From: an uncultured Pelagibacteraceae bacterium
GTDB lineage: Bacteria; Pseudomonadota; Alphaproteobacteria; Pelagibacterales; Pelagibacteraceae
Direction: 5' to 3'
NCBI GenBank assembly: GCA_902538495.1
Contig: CACBFJ010000007.1
Coordinates: 1-49,571 of the forward strand
Length of the DNA stretch: 49,571 nt
A program made the translations under genes and the position numbers. Positions 36,316 to 49,571 of the stretch are shown here, piece by piece. How positions within the stretch are numbered: position 1 is the stretch's first letter; each line of letters opens with the position of its first letter. The notes beneath the pieces were generated by a model. It worked only from the letters and a program-made list of their open reading frames with translations. It had not been told where the DNA came from and did not search any database.

Positions 36316-37446
36316 ATGAATTTAAGAGAAAATATAAAAACATTGATAATTGAAAAACCACTTAAGTTAGACTGTGGTCGAACTATTAATAAATTTCCTC
36401 TAGCGTACGAGACGTATGGCAAATTAAATGAAAATAAGGATAATGCAATTTTAGTCTTTCACGCCTTAACAGGCGATCAATTTGTAACAGGTACAAATCC
36501 AATAACTAAAAAAGATGGATGGTGGTCTTATGCGGTAGGCCCAAAGAAATCTATCGACACAGATAAATATTTTGTAATTTGTGCTAATGTGATTGGTGGT
36601 TGCATGGGGTCTTTTGGTCCAAGTCACGAAAATCCTGAAACAAAAAAAATATATGGAACAGATTTTCCAGTTATTACGATCAATGATATGGTAAACGCCC
36701 AAGTAAATTTATTAGATTTTTTTAATATTAAAAAGCTTTTTTCTGTAGTTGGTGGATCGATGGGAGGGATGCAGGTCTTACAATTTGTGAGTAATTTTCC
36801 AGACAAAGCTAAAACAGCTGTCCCTATTGCATGTACATCTAGCCATTCAGCGCAAAATATTGCATTCAATGAGCTTGGTAGACAGGCAATAACTGCTGAT
36901 CATAATTGGATGGATGGAAAATATAATTCTAAAAGCACGTTGCCAGATAAAGGGTTAGCTGTAGCAAGAATGGCTGCTCATATAACCTATTTATCTAAAA
37001 AAGGGCTTCAAGAAAAATTTGGTAGAAAACTCCAGGAAAGAGATGATCTTAAATTTGGATTTGATGCTGATTTTCAAATAGAGAGTTATTTACGTTATCA
37101 AGGTTCAGTATTTGTAGATAGATTTGATGCTAACAGCTATCTTTTTATAACCAGAGCAATGGATTATTTTGATTTAGTCAAACAATTTGATGGCAATTTA
37201 TCAAACGCTTTCAAAAAAACCAAAACAAAATTTTTTATTATGTCTTTTACATCAGATTGGCTTTATCCAACTCAAGAAAATAAAGATATAGTTATTGCTT
37301 TAAACGCAATTGGTGCGAATGTAGGTTTTGTTGAAATAGAGTCTGATAAAGGACATGACTCATTTTTACTAGAGGTTCCAGATTTTTTAAATGCACTCAA
37401 AAATTTTTTAGATAAATCTTATATAGAAAGTAATAATGAAAGCTGA
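36316..37446 (+). CDS. metX: Homoserine O-acetyltransferase
   Basis: A 376-residue alpha/beta-hydrolase-fold enzyme that acylates homoserine with acetyl-CoA, committing it to methionine synthesis. Seen: NAILVFHALTGDQF, CANVIGGCMGSFGPSHENP, the nucleophile Ser148 in VVGGSMGGMQVL, MSFTSDWLYPTQEN (Asp) and SDKGHDSFLLE (His). Homologues can instead use succinyl-CoA; that choice is not certain from sequence. It follows a SAM riboswitch and its own promoter, and overlaps the metW start by 11 bases. Confidence 0.95.
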   Translation: MNLRENIKTLIIEKPLKLDCGRTINKFPLAYETYGKLNENKDNAILVFHALTGDQFVTGTNPITKKDGWWSYAVGPKKSIDTDKYFVICANVIGGCMGSFGPSHENPETKKIYGTDFPVITINDMVNAQVNLLDFFNIKKLFSVVGGSMGGMQVLQFVSNFPDKAKTAVPIACTSSHSAQNIAFNELGRQAITADHNWMDGKYNSKSTLPDKGLAVARMAAHITYLSKKGLQEKFGRKLQERDDLKFGFDADFQIESYLRYQGSVFVDRFDANSYLFITRAMDYFDLVKQFDGNLSNAFKKTKTKFFIMSFTSDWLYPTQENKDIVIALNAIGANVGFVEIESDKGHDSFLLEVPDFLNALKNFLDKSYIESNNES

Positions 37447-38036
37447 ATATAATTTAATTGCAAATATAATAGAAAGTAACTCGACTGTATTAGATGTTGG
37501 TTGTGATGATGGGACTTTGATGGAATTTTTGAAAAAAAAACAAAAATGTGAATATAAGAGGAATTGAAATTTCTAAGGAAAAGGTTCAAGTATGCATAGC
37601 TAAAGGATTGACAGTTATTGAAGGCAATGCAGAACTTGACCTAAAGCAATTTCCAACAAATTCTTTTGATTATGTTGTTTTGGGTCAGACACTTCAAGCT
37701 TTTATAAATCCGGAAATTGTTATTAAGGAACTTTTAAGAGTTGGCAAAAAAGCCATAGTGACTATTCCAAACTTTGGAAATTGGAAGGTAAGGTTAGACT
37801 TACTTTTTAAAGGAACTATGCCAATTACAAGTTCACTACCTCATGAATGGTACAACACCCCAAATATTCATATGTGTACTATTAAAGATTTTGTAAAATT
37901 TTCAGATACTATGAACTTCAAAATTGTTAAATCCTTAGCTCTGATAAATAAAAATATTTCGAATATAAGTAAATCAAATATTTTTTTGAAAAATTTATTT
38001 GGAGAGCTTGGAATTTTTTTGATTGAAAACAAATGA
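37436..38036 (+). CDS. metW: MetW methyltransferase-like protein (frameshifted in this sequence)
   Basis: A protein of about 199 residues with a class I methyltransferase fold, always found beside metX in proteobacteria and needed with it for full homoserine acyltransfer. Seen: VLDVGCDDGTLMEFL (SAM-binding glycine motif), then after the break IRGIEISKEKVQVCIAKG, FDYVVLGQTLQAF, and FGNWKVRLDLLFKGTMP, which is very characteristic of MetW. One A too many in the run at 37532-37540 (or 37542-37546) separates the two parts. The stop overlaps the gloB ATG. Confidence 0.9.
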
Positions 38037-38753
38037 AAATAAAAAATTATTAAATGTCTTCAAGATAATTACAGTTATGTAATAATTGATGAAAATAATC
38101 AATCTGCTTGTGTAGTTGACCCAAGCGAATCTAAGCCAATAATTGATTTTATAGATAAGAATAAGATTGATCTAAAATACATTCTAAATACCCATCACCA
38201 TCATGATCATATTGGTGGCAATCTTGAACTGAAAAAAAAATATAATTGTGATGTTATTGGATTTAAAGATGATAAGGAGCGAATTCCAGGAATAGATGTT
38301 ATTGTAGAAAATAATCAAATCTGGCAAAAAGATAATTTTGAAGCAAAAATTTACCATACACCGGGTCATACATCAGGTCATATTGCATTCCATTTTTTTA
38401 AAGAAAAAATAATTTTTACAGGTGATACTTTGTTTTCTTTAGGTTGCGGCAGGATCTTTGAGGGAACTTATGAGCAGATGTTTAACTCTTTAAAAATATT
38501 TAAAAAATTGCCTAAGGATACTCTGATTTATTGTGGTCATGAATATACACTAAAAAATTCTGAATTTTGTGTATTCAATGATCCAGACAATTTAAAGCTA
38601 AAAGAAAAAGTTTTAAAAATTAAGAATAATCTAAAAATTAATTCACCAACTATTCCTTCTGTTTTAGATGAGGAATTAGAGTGTAATATATTTTTAAAAG
38701 CTGAGGATATTGAGACTTTTTCAAAACTGAGAGATTTAAAGGATAATTTTTGA
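38033..38753 (+). CDS. gloB: Hydroxyacylglutathione hydrolase, glyoxalase II (frameshifted in this sequence)
   Basis: A metallo-beta-lactamase-fold enzyme of about 239 residues that hydrolyses S-lactoylglutathione in methylglyoxal detoxification. The ATG at 38033 overlaps the metW stop; removing one A from the run at 38041-38046 gives IKIIKCLQDNYSYVIID, and the frame is then open to 38753. Metal ligands are visible: THHHHDHIGG, TPGHTSGHIAF, FTGDTLFSLGCGR, and the final His in YCGHEYTLKN. The C-terminal substrate-binding part is shorter and divergent, as usual in low-GC alphaproteobacteria. Confidence 0.9.
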
Positions 38754-38763
38754 TTTATTGAGC

Positions 38764-38791
38764 TTGACTAAAGTTTCGCTCAGATTATATT
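38764..38791 (+). promoter_or_regulatory. Sigma70-type promoter of rplU-rpmA-obgE
   Basis: TTGACT at 38764-38769 and TATATT at 38786-38791 are 16 bases apart in the 63-base gap between gloB and rplU. The predicted start is about 20 bases before the rplU ATG at 38817. Confidence 0.6.
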
Positions 38792-38816
38792 GCGAATATT
38801 AAAAATTGAGATCCTT

Positions 38817-39219
38817 ATGTCTTATGCAGTAATACAAACTGGTGGAAAACAATACAAAGTAGTGTCAGGTGAAATCCTAAAAATTGAAAAAACTACCAAA
38901 TTCAAAACCGGATACTAAAATAGAATTTAAAGAAATTTTAGCTTACGGAAATGAAAAAGAGATCGAAATTGGATCTCCTATGGTACAAGGTGCGAAAGTT
39001 GAAGCAAACTTGATAAAAAATAGCAAAAATAGAACTATTTTAATTTTTAAAAAAAGAAGAAGACAAAATTCAAGAAGAAAGAATGGCCATAGACAACAAT
39101 ATTCTATGATCAGAATAAATAAGATTTTTTCAAAAGATGGTAAGGTTTTATCTGAAGCTAAAGAGGTTTCTAAAGTGACAAAAACATTAGCAAAGGATAC
39201 AAAAGAAAATAAAAAGTAA
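38817..39219 (+). CDS. rplU: 50S ribosomal protein L21 (frameshifted in this sequence)
   Basis: Large-subunit ribosomal protein of about 133 residues. It opens with MSYAVIQTGGKQYKVVSGE, the L21 signature, continues IGSPMVQGAKVEANLI and the basic KKRRRQNSRRKNGHRQQYSMIRI (key: RRKNGHRQQYS), and has a lysine-rich C-terminal tail. The break is in the six-A run at 38887-38892; five A's give LKIEKLPNSKPDTKIEF. As L21 is a core protein, this break is almost certainly not biological. First gene of rplU-rpmA-obgE. Confidence 0.93.
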
Positions 39220-39233
39220 AGTAAGGTAGGGTT

Positions 39234-39488
39234 ATGGCAACAAAAAAAGCAGGTGGATCATCAAGAAATGGACGTGACAGTGCTGGTAGAAGACTTGGTG
39301 TGAAAAAATATGGTGGTGAAACCGTGGTGCCAGGAAACATAATCGTAAGACAAAGAGGAACAAAAATTTTTCCCGGTGAAAACGTTGGTATGGGTAAAGA
39401 CCATTCAATTTTTTCTGTTATTAAGGGCAAAGTTGTTTTTAAAAAAACTAAATCAGATAGAACTTTTGTTTCTGTAAAACCCAATTAA
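39234..39488 (+). CDS. rpmA: 50S ribosomal protein L27
   Basis: An 84-residue large-subunit protein whose N-terminus reaches the peptidyl-transferase centre. Seen: [29 protein letters not shown], the family signature (key: [13 protein letters not shown]), then [26 protein letters not shown]. It starts directly with the mature sequence ATKKAGG, without the cleaved Firmicutes-type extension. Between rplU and obgE. Confidence 0.98.
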   Translation: MATKKAGGSSRNGRDSAGRRLGVKKYGGETVVPGNIIVRQRGTKIFPGENVGMGKDHSIFSVIKGKVVFKKTKSDRTFVSVKPN

Positions 39489-39491
39489 TAG

Positions 39492-41593
<2,102 letters not shown>

Positions 41594-41597
<4 letters not shown>

Positions 41598-42849
41598 TAA
41601 AAAAAATTTTAACCAATATTGGGAAAAAATCAAAAAGTGCCTTTGCACATCAGGTGAATACTAAAAAGAAAAATAAAGTATTACTAGACTACTGTTCACT
41701 TATTAGAAAAAATCAAAAATTTATCATTAGTGCTAATAAGAGAGATGTTAATAGATCAATAAATAAGGGGGTTAAAAAGAACTTAATTGAACGTCTTATT
41801 TTAAATGAAAAAAAAATAGATAACATTATTAGTTCAATAAAATCTGTAATAAGACTTAAAGACCCAACAAATAGAGTTTTAGAGAAATGGAAGAGACCAA
41901 ATGGGTTAAATATTTCTAAGATCTCAATTCCGATAGGAATAATTGCTATTATTTATGAAAGTAGGCCAAATGTTACTTCAGACGTCGCATCATTATGCTT
42001 TAAATCTGGTAACCCAGTAATTTTGAGAGGTGGATCAGAGGCTTTTTTTTCAAATAAAATTTTGTCAAGGCTTTTTAGAGACTCATTAAAAAAAAATAAT
42101 ATTAACGAAAATTTTGTTCAATTTATTGACTCAACTAATAGAAATATTGTCGATTACCTATTAAGTAAAATGGATAAATATGTTGATGTAGTCATTCCGA
42201 GGGGAGGAAAAAATTTAGTAAAAAAAGTCCAGAAGTTATCTAATTTACCGGTGATTGGTCATTTGGAAGGAGTATGCCATACTTATATTGATAAGAACGC
42301 AAACTTAAATACAGCAAAAAAGATTATTTTTAATGCAAAATTAAGAAATACAGCAATTTGTGGGGCTACAGAAACGATTTTAGTTCATCAAAAAATCTTA
42401 AAAAAAAATCATGTGACATAATTTTAAAACACTTAGAAGATCATGGATGCAAAATTATTGGAGACAACAGAGTCAAAAAAAATTATAAAGGGAAAATTAT
42501 TAGAGCTACTAATAAAGATTGGTCAAAAGAATATTTGTCAGCTACAGTTTCTGTGAAATGTGTCAGAGATATAAATGATGCAATCAATCATATTAATAAA
42601 TATGGAACAATGCACACTGATTCGATTATCACTATGAATAAGAGATCAGCAAAAAAATTTTTAAATGAAGTTAAAAGCTCAATTGCCATGCATAATACAT
42701 CAACTCAATTTGCAGATGGTGGAGAATTTGGTTTTGGCGGAGAAGTTGGTATTTCAACTAACAAGCTTCCTCCGAGAGGCCCTGTTGGACTTAATCAACT
42801 AGTTTCTTATAAGTATCAAATATCAAGTAATGGGAGAATAAGGAAATAA
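41594..42849 (+). CDS. proA: Gamma-glutamyl phosphate reductase (frameshifted in this sequence)
   Basis: An NADPH-dependent enzyme of about 418 residues making glutamate semialdehyde, the next step after ProB. Seen: IGIIAIIYESRPNVTSDVAS, KSGNPVILRGGSEAF, VIPRGGKNLV, the catalytic Cys in NTAICGATETILV, and near the end FADGGEFGFGGEVGISTNKLPPRGPVGL (key: GGEFGFGGEVGIST). The break is in the nine-A run at 42400-42408; ten A's restore ILKKKSCDIILKHLEDHG. Follows proB and precedes nadD by one base. Confidence 0.93.
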
Positions 42850-42850
42850 T

Positions 42851-43371
42851 TTGAGATTTAAAAATAAAATTGGGGTTCTTGGTGGGTCGTTTGATCCTGC
42901 TCATATTGGTCATTTAGCAATATCAAAAAAAGCTGTAAAAGTGTACAAATTAAAAAAAAATAATTTGGGCAATTACTTTAAAAAATCCTTTAAAGAAAAA
43001 AAATAATACAAGTATTTCTGAAAGAATCCATAGCTGTAAAAAGATCATAAAGTTAAATAATTTTATAAAAATAAAATTTTATGAAAAGATAATAGGATCT
43101 AATAAAACTATTGACTTAATAAATTTTCTAAAAAGGACTACCAAAGCTGAAATTTATTTTCTAATGGGGGCAGATAATCTTATTAATTTTCATAAGTGGT
43201 ATAAGTGGGAAGCTATTTCAAAAAAATGTCAAATTATTGTTTTTGATCGTCATGGCTATAAAAAAAAAATCGTTAAATTCAGTCTCATATAAAAGATTAA
43301 ATGGAAAAAGTTTAAAGTTCATCGAATTTAATAAAGTTAATATTTCATCTTCTCAATTGAGGAAAATTTGA
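42851..43371 (+). CDS. nadD: Nicotinate-nucleotide adenylyltransferase (two frameshifts in this sequence)
   Basis: Makes nicotinate adenine dinucleotide in NAD synthesis; about 173 residues, at the short end for the family. Seen: IGVLGGSFDPAHIGHLAIS (nucleotide-binding HxGH motif), then ISERIHSCKKIIKL, EIYFLMGADNLINFHKWYKWEAI, IIVFDRHGY, and the terminal ISSSQLRKI (usual SSTxIR). The start is probably TTG at 42851, one base after the proA stop; no ATG is nearby. Breaks lie in the nine-A run 42952-42960 (eight expected) and the ten-A run 43260-43269 (nine expected), which is why no long open frame appears. Confidence 0.85.
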
Positions 43372-43388
43372 TAAGGTAAATATAATTA

Positions 43389-43739
43389 ATGGATAAAATC
43401 TTAAGCTTAAAAAAAATTATCATTGAAACTCTCGACATAAATAAAGCTCAAGACATTGTAAGTATAGACTTAAAAGATAAAAGTTCTATGGCTGATTATA
43501 TGATTATAGCTAGTGGAACTTCATCTAGACATATTCAAGCTTTGTCTGAACAAGTTTTAAAAAAACTTAAAGATAGTGGAATAAAAGACTCTAAAATTGA
43601 AGGTAAAGATAGTAATGAATGGAAACTAGTAGATGGTATTGATCTTATAGTGCATATTTTTCACCCAGAAAAAAGAAGTTTTTATGAACTTGAAAAGATG
43701 TGGTCTGAGTTGATACCCAAAGAAAAATTAATTATATGA
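43389..43739 (+). CDS. rsfS: Ribosomal silencing factor RsfS
   Basis: A 116-residue protein of the RsfS/Iojap family that binds L14 and blocks subunit joining in poor nutrient conditions. Seen: SIDLKDKSSMADYMIIASGTSSRHIQAL (key: MADYMIIASGTSSRH), the variable KDSKIEGKDSNEWKLVDGIDLIVHIFHPEKRSFYELEKMW (key: WKLVDGIDLIVHIF). Complete. The stop overlaps the ctpA ATG by 3 bases; rlmH, which often follows rsfS, is absent. Confidence 0.95.
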   Translation: MDKILSLKKIIIETLDINKAQDIVSIDLKDKSSMADYMIIASGTSSRHIQALSEQVLKKLKDSGIKDSKIEGKDSNEWKLVDGIDLIVHIFHPEKRSFYELEKMWSELIPKEKLII

Positions 43740-44887
43740 AAAAAAAAAGCTATACTAAACTTTTTAACTTTTATTTTTATTTTATTTTTATTTAATCAAA
43801 AAGTAATTTCTTCTGAAAACGAAATATACGAAAAAATAGATGTTTTCGGCGAGGTTTTAGAAAAAATTAATAAGGAATACGTTGATGAAATTAATCAATC
43901 CGACAGTATGGACTCTGCTATTAACGGTTTGCTTCAATCTTTAGATCCATATTCAGGCTACATGTCTCCAGAAATTTTTAACGAAATGCAAACTGAGACA
44001 ATTGGTGAGTTTGGGGGGGCTTGGTATTGAAGTTACAATGGAGTCAGGAGTTGTAAAAGTTATTTCTCCAATAGATGATACACCTGCATCCAAAGCAGGA
44101 ATAAAAGCTGGAGATTATATTGTTAAAATTAATGATACCCAAGTACAAGGTAAATCTTTGAGTGAGGCAGTCGAGTTAATGAGAGGGCCCGTAGGTTCTG
44201 CTATTGAATTAACAATAAGAAGGCGAGGAGAAAAAAAAGCTTTAACTTTTAATGTCACAAGAGAAATAATTCAAATCAAATCGGTCAAAGCAGAATTACT
44301 AGAAAAAAAATATTGGGTATATACGATTAACTTCCTTTAATGAAAATAGTGCTGGACAAATAAAAAAAAGAAATCAATAAATTTGAAAAAAATAAAAATT
44401 TAAAATCTTATATTTTAGACTTAAGAAATAATCCGGGTGGACTACTATCTCAGGCTATTAAAATTTCTGATTTCTTTTTGGATAATGGTGAGATCGTCTC
44501 TACAAAAAGTAGACAAAAATCAGAAAATCGAAAATGGTTTGCAAAAAAAAAGGAGATCTTACCAAAGGAAAAACTATTCTTGTTTTGATAAATTATGGCT
44601 CTGCTTCTGCATCTGAAATTGTAGCTGGCGCCTTAAAAGATCATAAAAGAGCAATTTTAATTGGTGAAAATAGTTATGGAAAAGGATCTGTTCAATCTAT
44701 TATTCCTCTAAAAAATAAAGGAGCTATAAGATTAACTGTAGCTAAGTATTATTTGCCTTCAGGCAAATCTATTTCTGAAGTAGGTGTGTCACCCGACATT
44801 GAAATTGATGAAGAAAGTAATGATTTTAAAATTAAAACTGAAACTGACAATCAATTGAATTACGCTATTAAATTACTTAATGGATGA
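43736..44887 (+). CDS. ctpA: Carboxyl-terminal processing protease CtpA, S41 family (multiple frameshifts)
   Basis: A periplasmic PDZ serine protease of about 380 residues. Reading across the breaks shows a signal segment ([15 protein letters not shown]), [17 protein letters not shown], a PDZ domain ([33 protein letters not shown], key: [17 protein letters not shown]), [12 protein letters not shown], and the catalytic Ser in [14 protein letters not shown] with Lys in [13 protein letters not shown]. Breaks: A run 43739-43748, G run about 44013-44019, A runs 44303-44310 and 44362-44369, and 44543-44551. All are homopolymers; no other damage is seen. The stop overlaps the rppH start by 8 bases. 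Confidence 0.88.
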
Positions 44888-45350
44888 AGTTCAAGAAAAA
44901 TATAGAAATCTACCTTACAGAGTAGGTGTTGGTATAATTGTCTTAAATAAAGAAAATAAAATTTTTGTAGCAAAAAGAATTGACAACCCAAGAGGTTTTT
45001 GGCAAATGCCACAAGGAGGTGTTGATGAAGGTGAGGATTATTTATCTGCTGCCTACAGGGAACTAGAAGAAGAAACCAGTATTAAAAACGTGGAGTTAAT
45101 AACTGAAATAGATGAAATAACCACTTATGAACTACCAAAACATCTTCTGGGGAAAATTTGGAAAGGTAAATTTAAAGGGCAGAAACAAAAATGGTTTTTA
45201 ATGAGACATCTTGGTAGTGACGATGAAATTAATATTAAAACAAGTAAACCAGAATTTTTTGAATGGAAATGGATAGAACTAAATTCTATTACAGAAATAG
45301 TTGTAAGTTTCAAGCTTGATGTTTATAAAATCCTTCAAAAAAAAAACTAG
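44880..45350 (+). CDS. rppH: RNA pyrophosphohydrolase RppH (Nudix)
   Basis: A 156-residue Nudix hydrolase that removes pyrophosphate from the 5' end of mRNA and starts its decay. Seen: [36 protein letters not shown], and the Nudix box ending [10 protein letters not shown], in which the usual final Gly is Ser while the metal-binding glutamates are intact. The C-terminal KWFLMRHLG and FEWKWIEL segments match RppH of alphaproteobacteria. Convergent with atpC, with only nine bases between the stops. Confidence 0.93.
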   Translation: MDEVQEKYRNLPYRVGVGIIVLNKENKIFVAKRIDNPRGFWQMPQGGVDEGEDYLSAAYRELEEETSIKNVELITEIDEITTYELPKHLLGKIWKGKFKGQKQKWFLMRHLGSDDEINIKTSKPEFFEWKWIELNSITEIVVSFKLDVYKILQKKN

Positions 45351-45359
45351 AAAAGATTA

Positions 45360-45751
45360 TTAATTAATATTTCTTAAAACTTCAATTTTCTGATCAATTA
45401 GATATTTTGCTTGATCGCTTATGTTGTCCTTAGCTGTCTCTTTTTCGGCAACTCTCAACATTTCATCAATTTTGCTTTTTTCCATATCTTTAATGTTGAA
45501 AATAGAGCTTGTAAGAATTGATAGATTGTTATTTTTGAATTCAATTATTCCATCTTCAACGTAATATTTTTCTTCACCTAATTTTGAATAAATTTTGATC
45601 ATGCCGGGTTTTAAAAATGAAATGATAGATATATGATCCTTAAGTATTCCCATCTCTCCTTCAAATGCTGGTACCACCACCTCAGTGACATCTTCCTTTG
45701 AAAGAAAAGATTTTTCTGGATTTACTACTTCAAGTTTAAACTCTTCACTCA

Positions 45752-45752
<1 letters not shown>
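45360..45752 (-). CDS. atpC: ATP synthase epsilon subunit
   Basis: A 130-residue subunit of the F1 rotor shaft. Seen: FKLEVVNPEKSFLSKEDVTEVVVPAFEGEMGIL (key: VVVPAFEGEMGILKDH), and YYVEDGIIEFKNNNLSIL. The C-terminal helical part is short but present. Its ATG overlaps the atpD stop by one base. Last gene of the atp operon. Confidence 0.96.
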
Positions 45753-48046
<2,294 letters not shown>

Positions 48047-48053
48047 AAATATT

Positions 48054-49571
48054 TTATGAATTAAATTTTTGTTTTAGCTGTTTTATTACTTCTACTAATT
48101 TTTGTTCAGAGTCTTCCTCAAGCTTTCCTGAACTTAAAATAGATTCTATGATTTCTGGCTTTTCAGATTTGCATTTTTCAATTATTTTATTTTCAAAATT
48201 TGCAATTTCTTTTAGCTCTATGTCATCTAGATAACCTTTAACACCACAAAAAACTGAAATTACTTGCTCAGCCACAGTCATCGGAGAATATTGTTTTTGT
48301 TTAAGTAACTCTGTAAGCTTTGATCCTCTATTAAGTAGTTGTTGAGTTGATGCATCTAAGTCAGAGCCAAATTGCGCAAAAGCTGCCATTTCTCTGTATT
48401 GTGCCAATTCTAATTTCATTGAACCAGAAACTTTTTTCATAGCCTTTGTTTGTGCTGCGGATCCAACTCTTGAAACTGAAAGCCCTACATTTATAGCTGG
48501 TCTTATACCTTGATTAAAAAGTTCAGTTTCTAAAAAGATTTGTCCATCTGTAATTGAAATTACATTTGTGGGTATGTAAGCAGAAACATCTCCACCTTGT
48601 GTTTCTATAATTGGTAATGCTGTTAAAGAACCGCCACCGTGCTCATCACTTAGTTTTGCTGCTCTTTCAAGTAATCTACTATGAAGGTAAAATACATCCC
48701 CAGGATATGCCTCCCTTCCTGGCGGTCTTCTTAAGATCAAAGACATTTGTCTATAAGCAACAGCTTGCTTTGAAAGATCATCATAAATAATTAGTGCATG
48801 CATTCCATTGTCTCTGAAATACTCTCCCATAGCACAACCAGTGTACGGCGCTAAAAATTGCAAAGGAGCTGAGTCTGATGCCGTGGCAGCAACAATAGTG
48901 GTATATTCCATTGCTCCAGCCTCTTCTAAAGTTTTTTGAATTTGTCTTACAGTTGATCTTTTTTGACCAACAGCTACATAAATACAATATAACTTTTGTT
49001 TCTCATCCCCTGACTCGTTAATTTTTTTTTGATTGATGATTGCATCGACAGCAACTGCTGTTTTGCCTGTTTGTCTATCTCCAATAATTAATTCTCTTTG
49101 TCCTCTTCCAATTGGCACTAAGCTATCAATAGATTTTAAACCTGTTTGCATCGGTTCGCTAACAGATTGACGAGGTATGATACCTGGTGCTTTTACCTCT
49201 ACCCTGCTTTTTTTAACACCTTTATCTAAAGCACCTTTTCCATCAATAGGGTTACCTAAACCATCTACTACACGACCCAGTAATTCTTTTCCGACTGGAG
49301 TATCAACGATGCTTCCTGTTCTCTTTACTATATCTCCTTCTTTAATATTTCTATCATCACCAAAAATAACAACTCCAACATTTTCGCTCTCTAAATTAAG
49401 AGCCATACCTTTTGAACCATCAGTAAACTCAACCATTTCTCCTGCTTGAACATTGTCAAGTCCATAAATTCTAGCTATACCATCTCCGACTGACAAAACT
49501 TGACCTACTTCAGATACCTCCGCTTTTTCTCCAAAGTTTTTAATTTGTTCTTTTAATATTTTTGTAACTTC
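48054..49571 (-). CDS. atpA: ATP synthase alpha subunit (5' end cut by the window)
   Basis: The frame stays open to the last base of the window, adding [20 protein letters not shown] ahead of the in-frame TTG at 49496, so only a few N-terminal residues are missing. Seen: [19 protein letters not shown], Walker [64 protein letters not shown] (key: [17 protein letters not shown]) and [16 protein letters not shown]. Non-catalytic nucleotide-binding subunit of F1. Order atpA-atpG-atpD-atpC is the normal operon. Confidence 0.98.
   Translation of the reverse strand, partial: EVTKILKEQIKNFGEKAEVSEVGQVLSVGDGIARIYGLDNVQAGEMVEFTDGSKGMALNLESENVGVVIFGDDRNIKEGDIVKRTGSIVDTPVGKELLGRVVDGLGNPIDGKGALDKGVKKSRVEVKAPGIIPRQSVSEPMQTGLKSIDSLVPIGRGQRELIIGDRQTGKTAVAVDAIINQKKINESGDEKQKLYCIYVAVGQKRSTVRQIQKTLEEAGAMEYTTIVAATASDSAPLQFLAPYTGCAMGEYFRDNGMHALIIYDDLSKQAVAYRQMSLILRRPPGREAYPGDVFYLHSRLLERAAKLSDEHGGGSLTALPIIETQGGDVSAYIPTNVISITDGQIFLETELFNQGIRPAINVGLSVSRVGSAAQTKAMKKVSGSMKLELAQYREMAAFAQFGSDLDASTQQLLNRGSKLTELLKQKQYSPMTVAEQVISVFCGVKGYLDDIELKEIANFENKIIEKCKSEKPEIIESILSSGKLEEDSEQKLVEVIKQLKQKFNS

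Overview
The window is a compact, very AT-rich chromosomal segment from a free-living alphaproteobacterium, most likely a SAR11 / Pelagibacterales-type marine bacterium. Three things point there: pervasive AT-rich third positions and long A/T homopolymers; near-absent intergenic space with many 4-14 nt gene overlaps; and typical alphaproteobacterial gene neighbourhoods (chvI-chvG-ahcY-tsaE-amgK-murU; hisC-tyrA divergent from metX-metW; rplU-rpmA-obgE-proB-proA-nadD-rsfS-ctpA-rppH next to atpAGDC), plus class I lysyl-tRNA synthetase and RegA/ActR. The order assignment is inferred from composition and gene content only.

Layout. 1-4.4 kb: 3' part of oligopeptidase B; an hsp20 chaperone behind a sigma32-like promoter and a candidate RNA thermometer; a small lipoprotein; a purine permease convergent with a phosphoribosyltransferase; a DUF1330 protein. 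4.4-12.2 kb: AlkA-type DNA glycosylase and a DMT exporter on the minus strand, then a plus-strand run msrA-sseA-short RND adaptor-RND pump, then a lytic-transglycosylase-like lipoprotein and a VanZ-like protein. 12.2-22.6 kb: gpmA, then a long minus-strand block (chvI, chvG, ahcY, tsaE, amgK, murU), polA, bioY and regA. 22.7-26.9 kb: a four-gene polyamine cassette (ODC-fold decarboxylase, deoxyhypusine-synthase-like protein, AguB, AguA). 26.9-34.1 kb: VUT/YhhQ transporter, rpmB, pyrD, lysS, a TrkH potassium transporter, an AmpG-like permease and a cytosolic NlpC/P60 peptidase. 34.1-38.8 kb: tyrA and hisC divergent from metX-metW-gloB, with a SAM-II-type riboswitch ahead of metX. 38.8-49.6 kb: the ribosomal protein/GTPase/proline/NAD/RsfS/CtpA/RppH block converging on atpC-atpD-atpG-atpA, with atpA cut by the window end.

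How the parts fit. Methionine cycle and sulfur handling recur (metX-metW with SAM riboswitch, ahcY, msrA, sseA). Cell-wall recycling recurs (amgK-murU; AmpG-like permease with cytosolic NlpC/P60). Uptake of ready-made cofactors and bases is represented by bioY, the VUT transporter and the NCS2 permease with its phosphoribosyltransferase.

Quality of the sequence. At least a dozen housekeeping genes are interrupted by single-base length changes, each inside a homopolymer of 5-10 identical bases (msrA, sseA, gpmA/murU junction, ampG, hisC, metW, gloB, rplU, proB, proA, nadD twice, ctpA about five times, atpG). Because these include atpG and rplU and every disruption is a homopolymer indel, I read them as sequencing or consensus errors rather than pseudogenes; I give the repaired gene extents and mark each break. 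No stretch longer than about 300 bases lacks a gene; the largest gap (36115-36315, about 200 bases) is filled by the metX promoter and riboswitch. I saw no tRNA, rRNA, CRISPR array, insertion sequence or phage gene.
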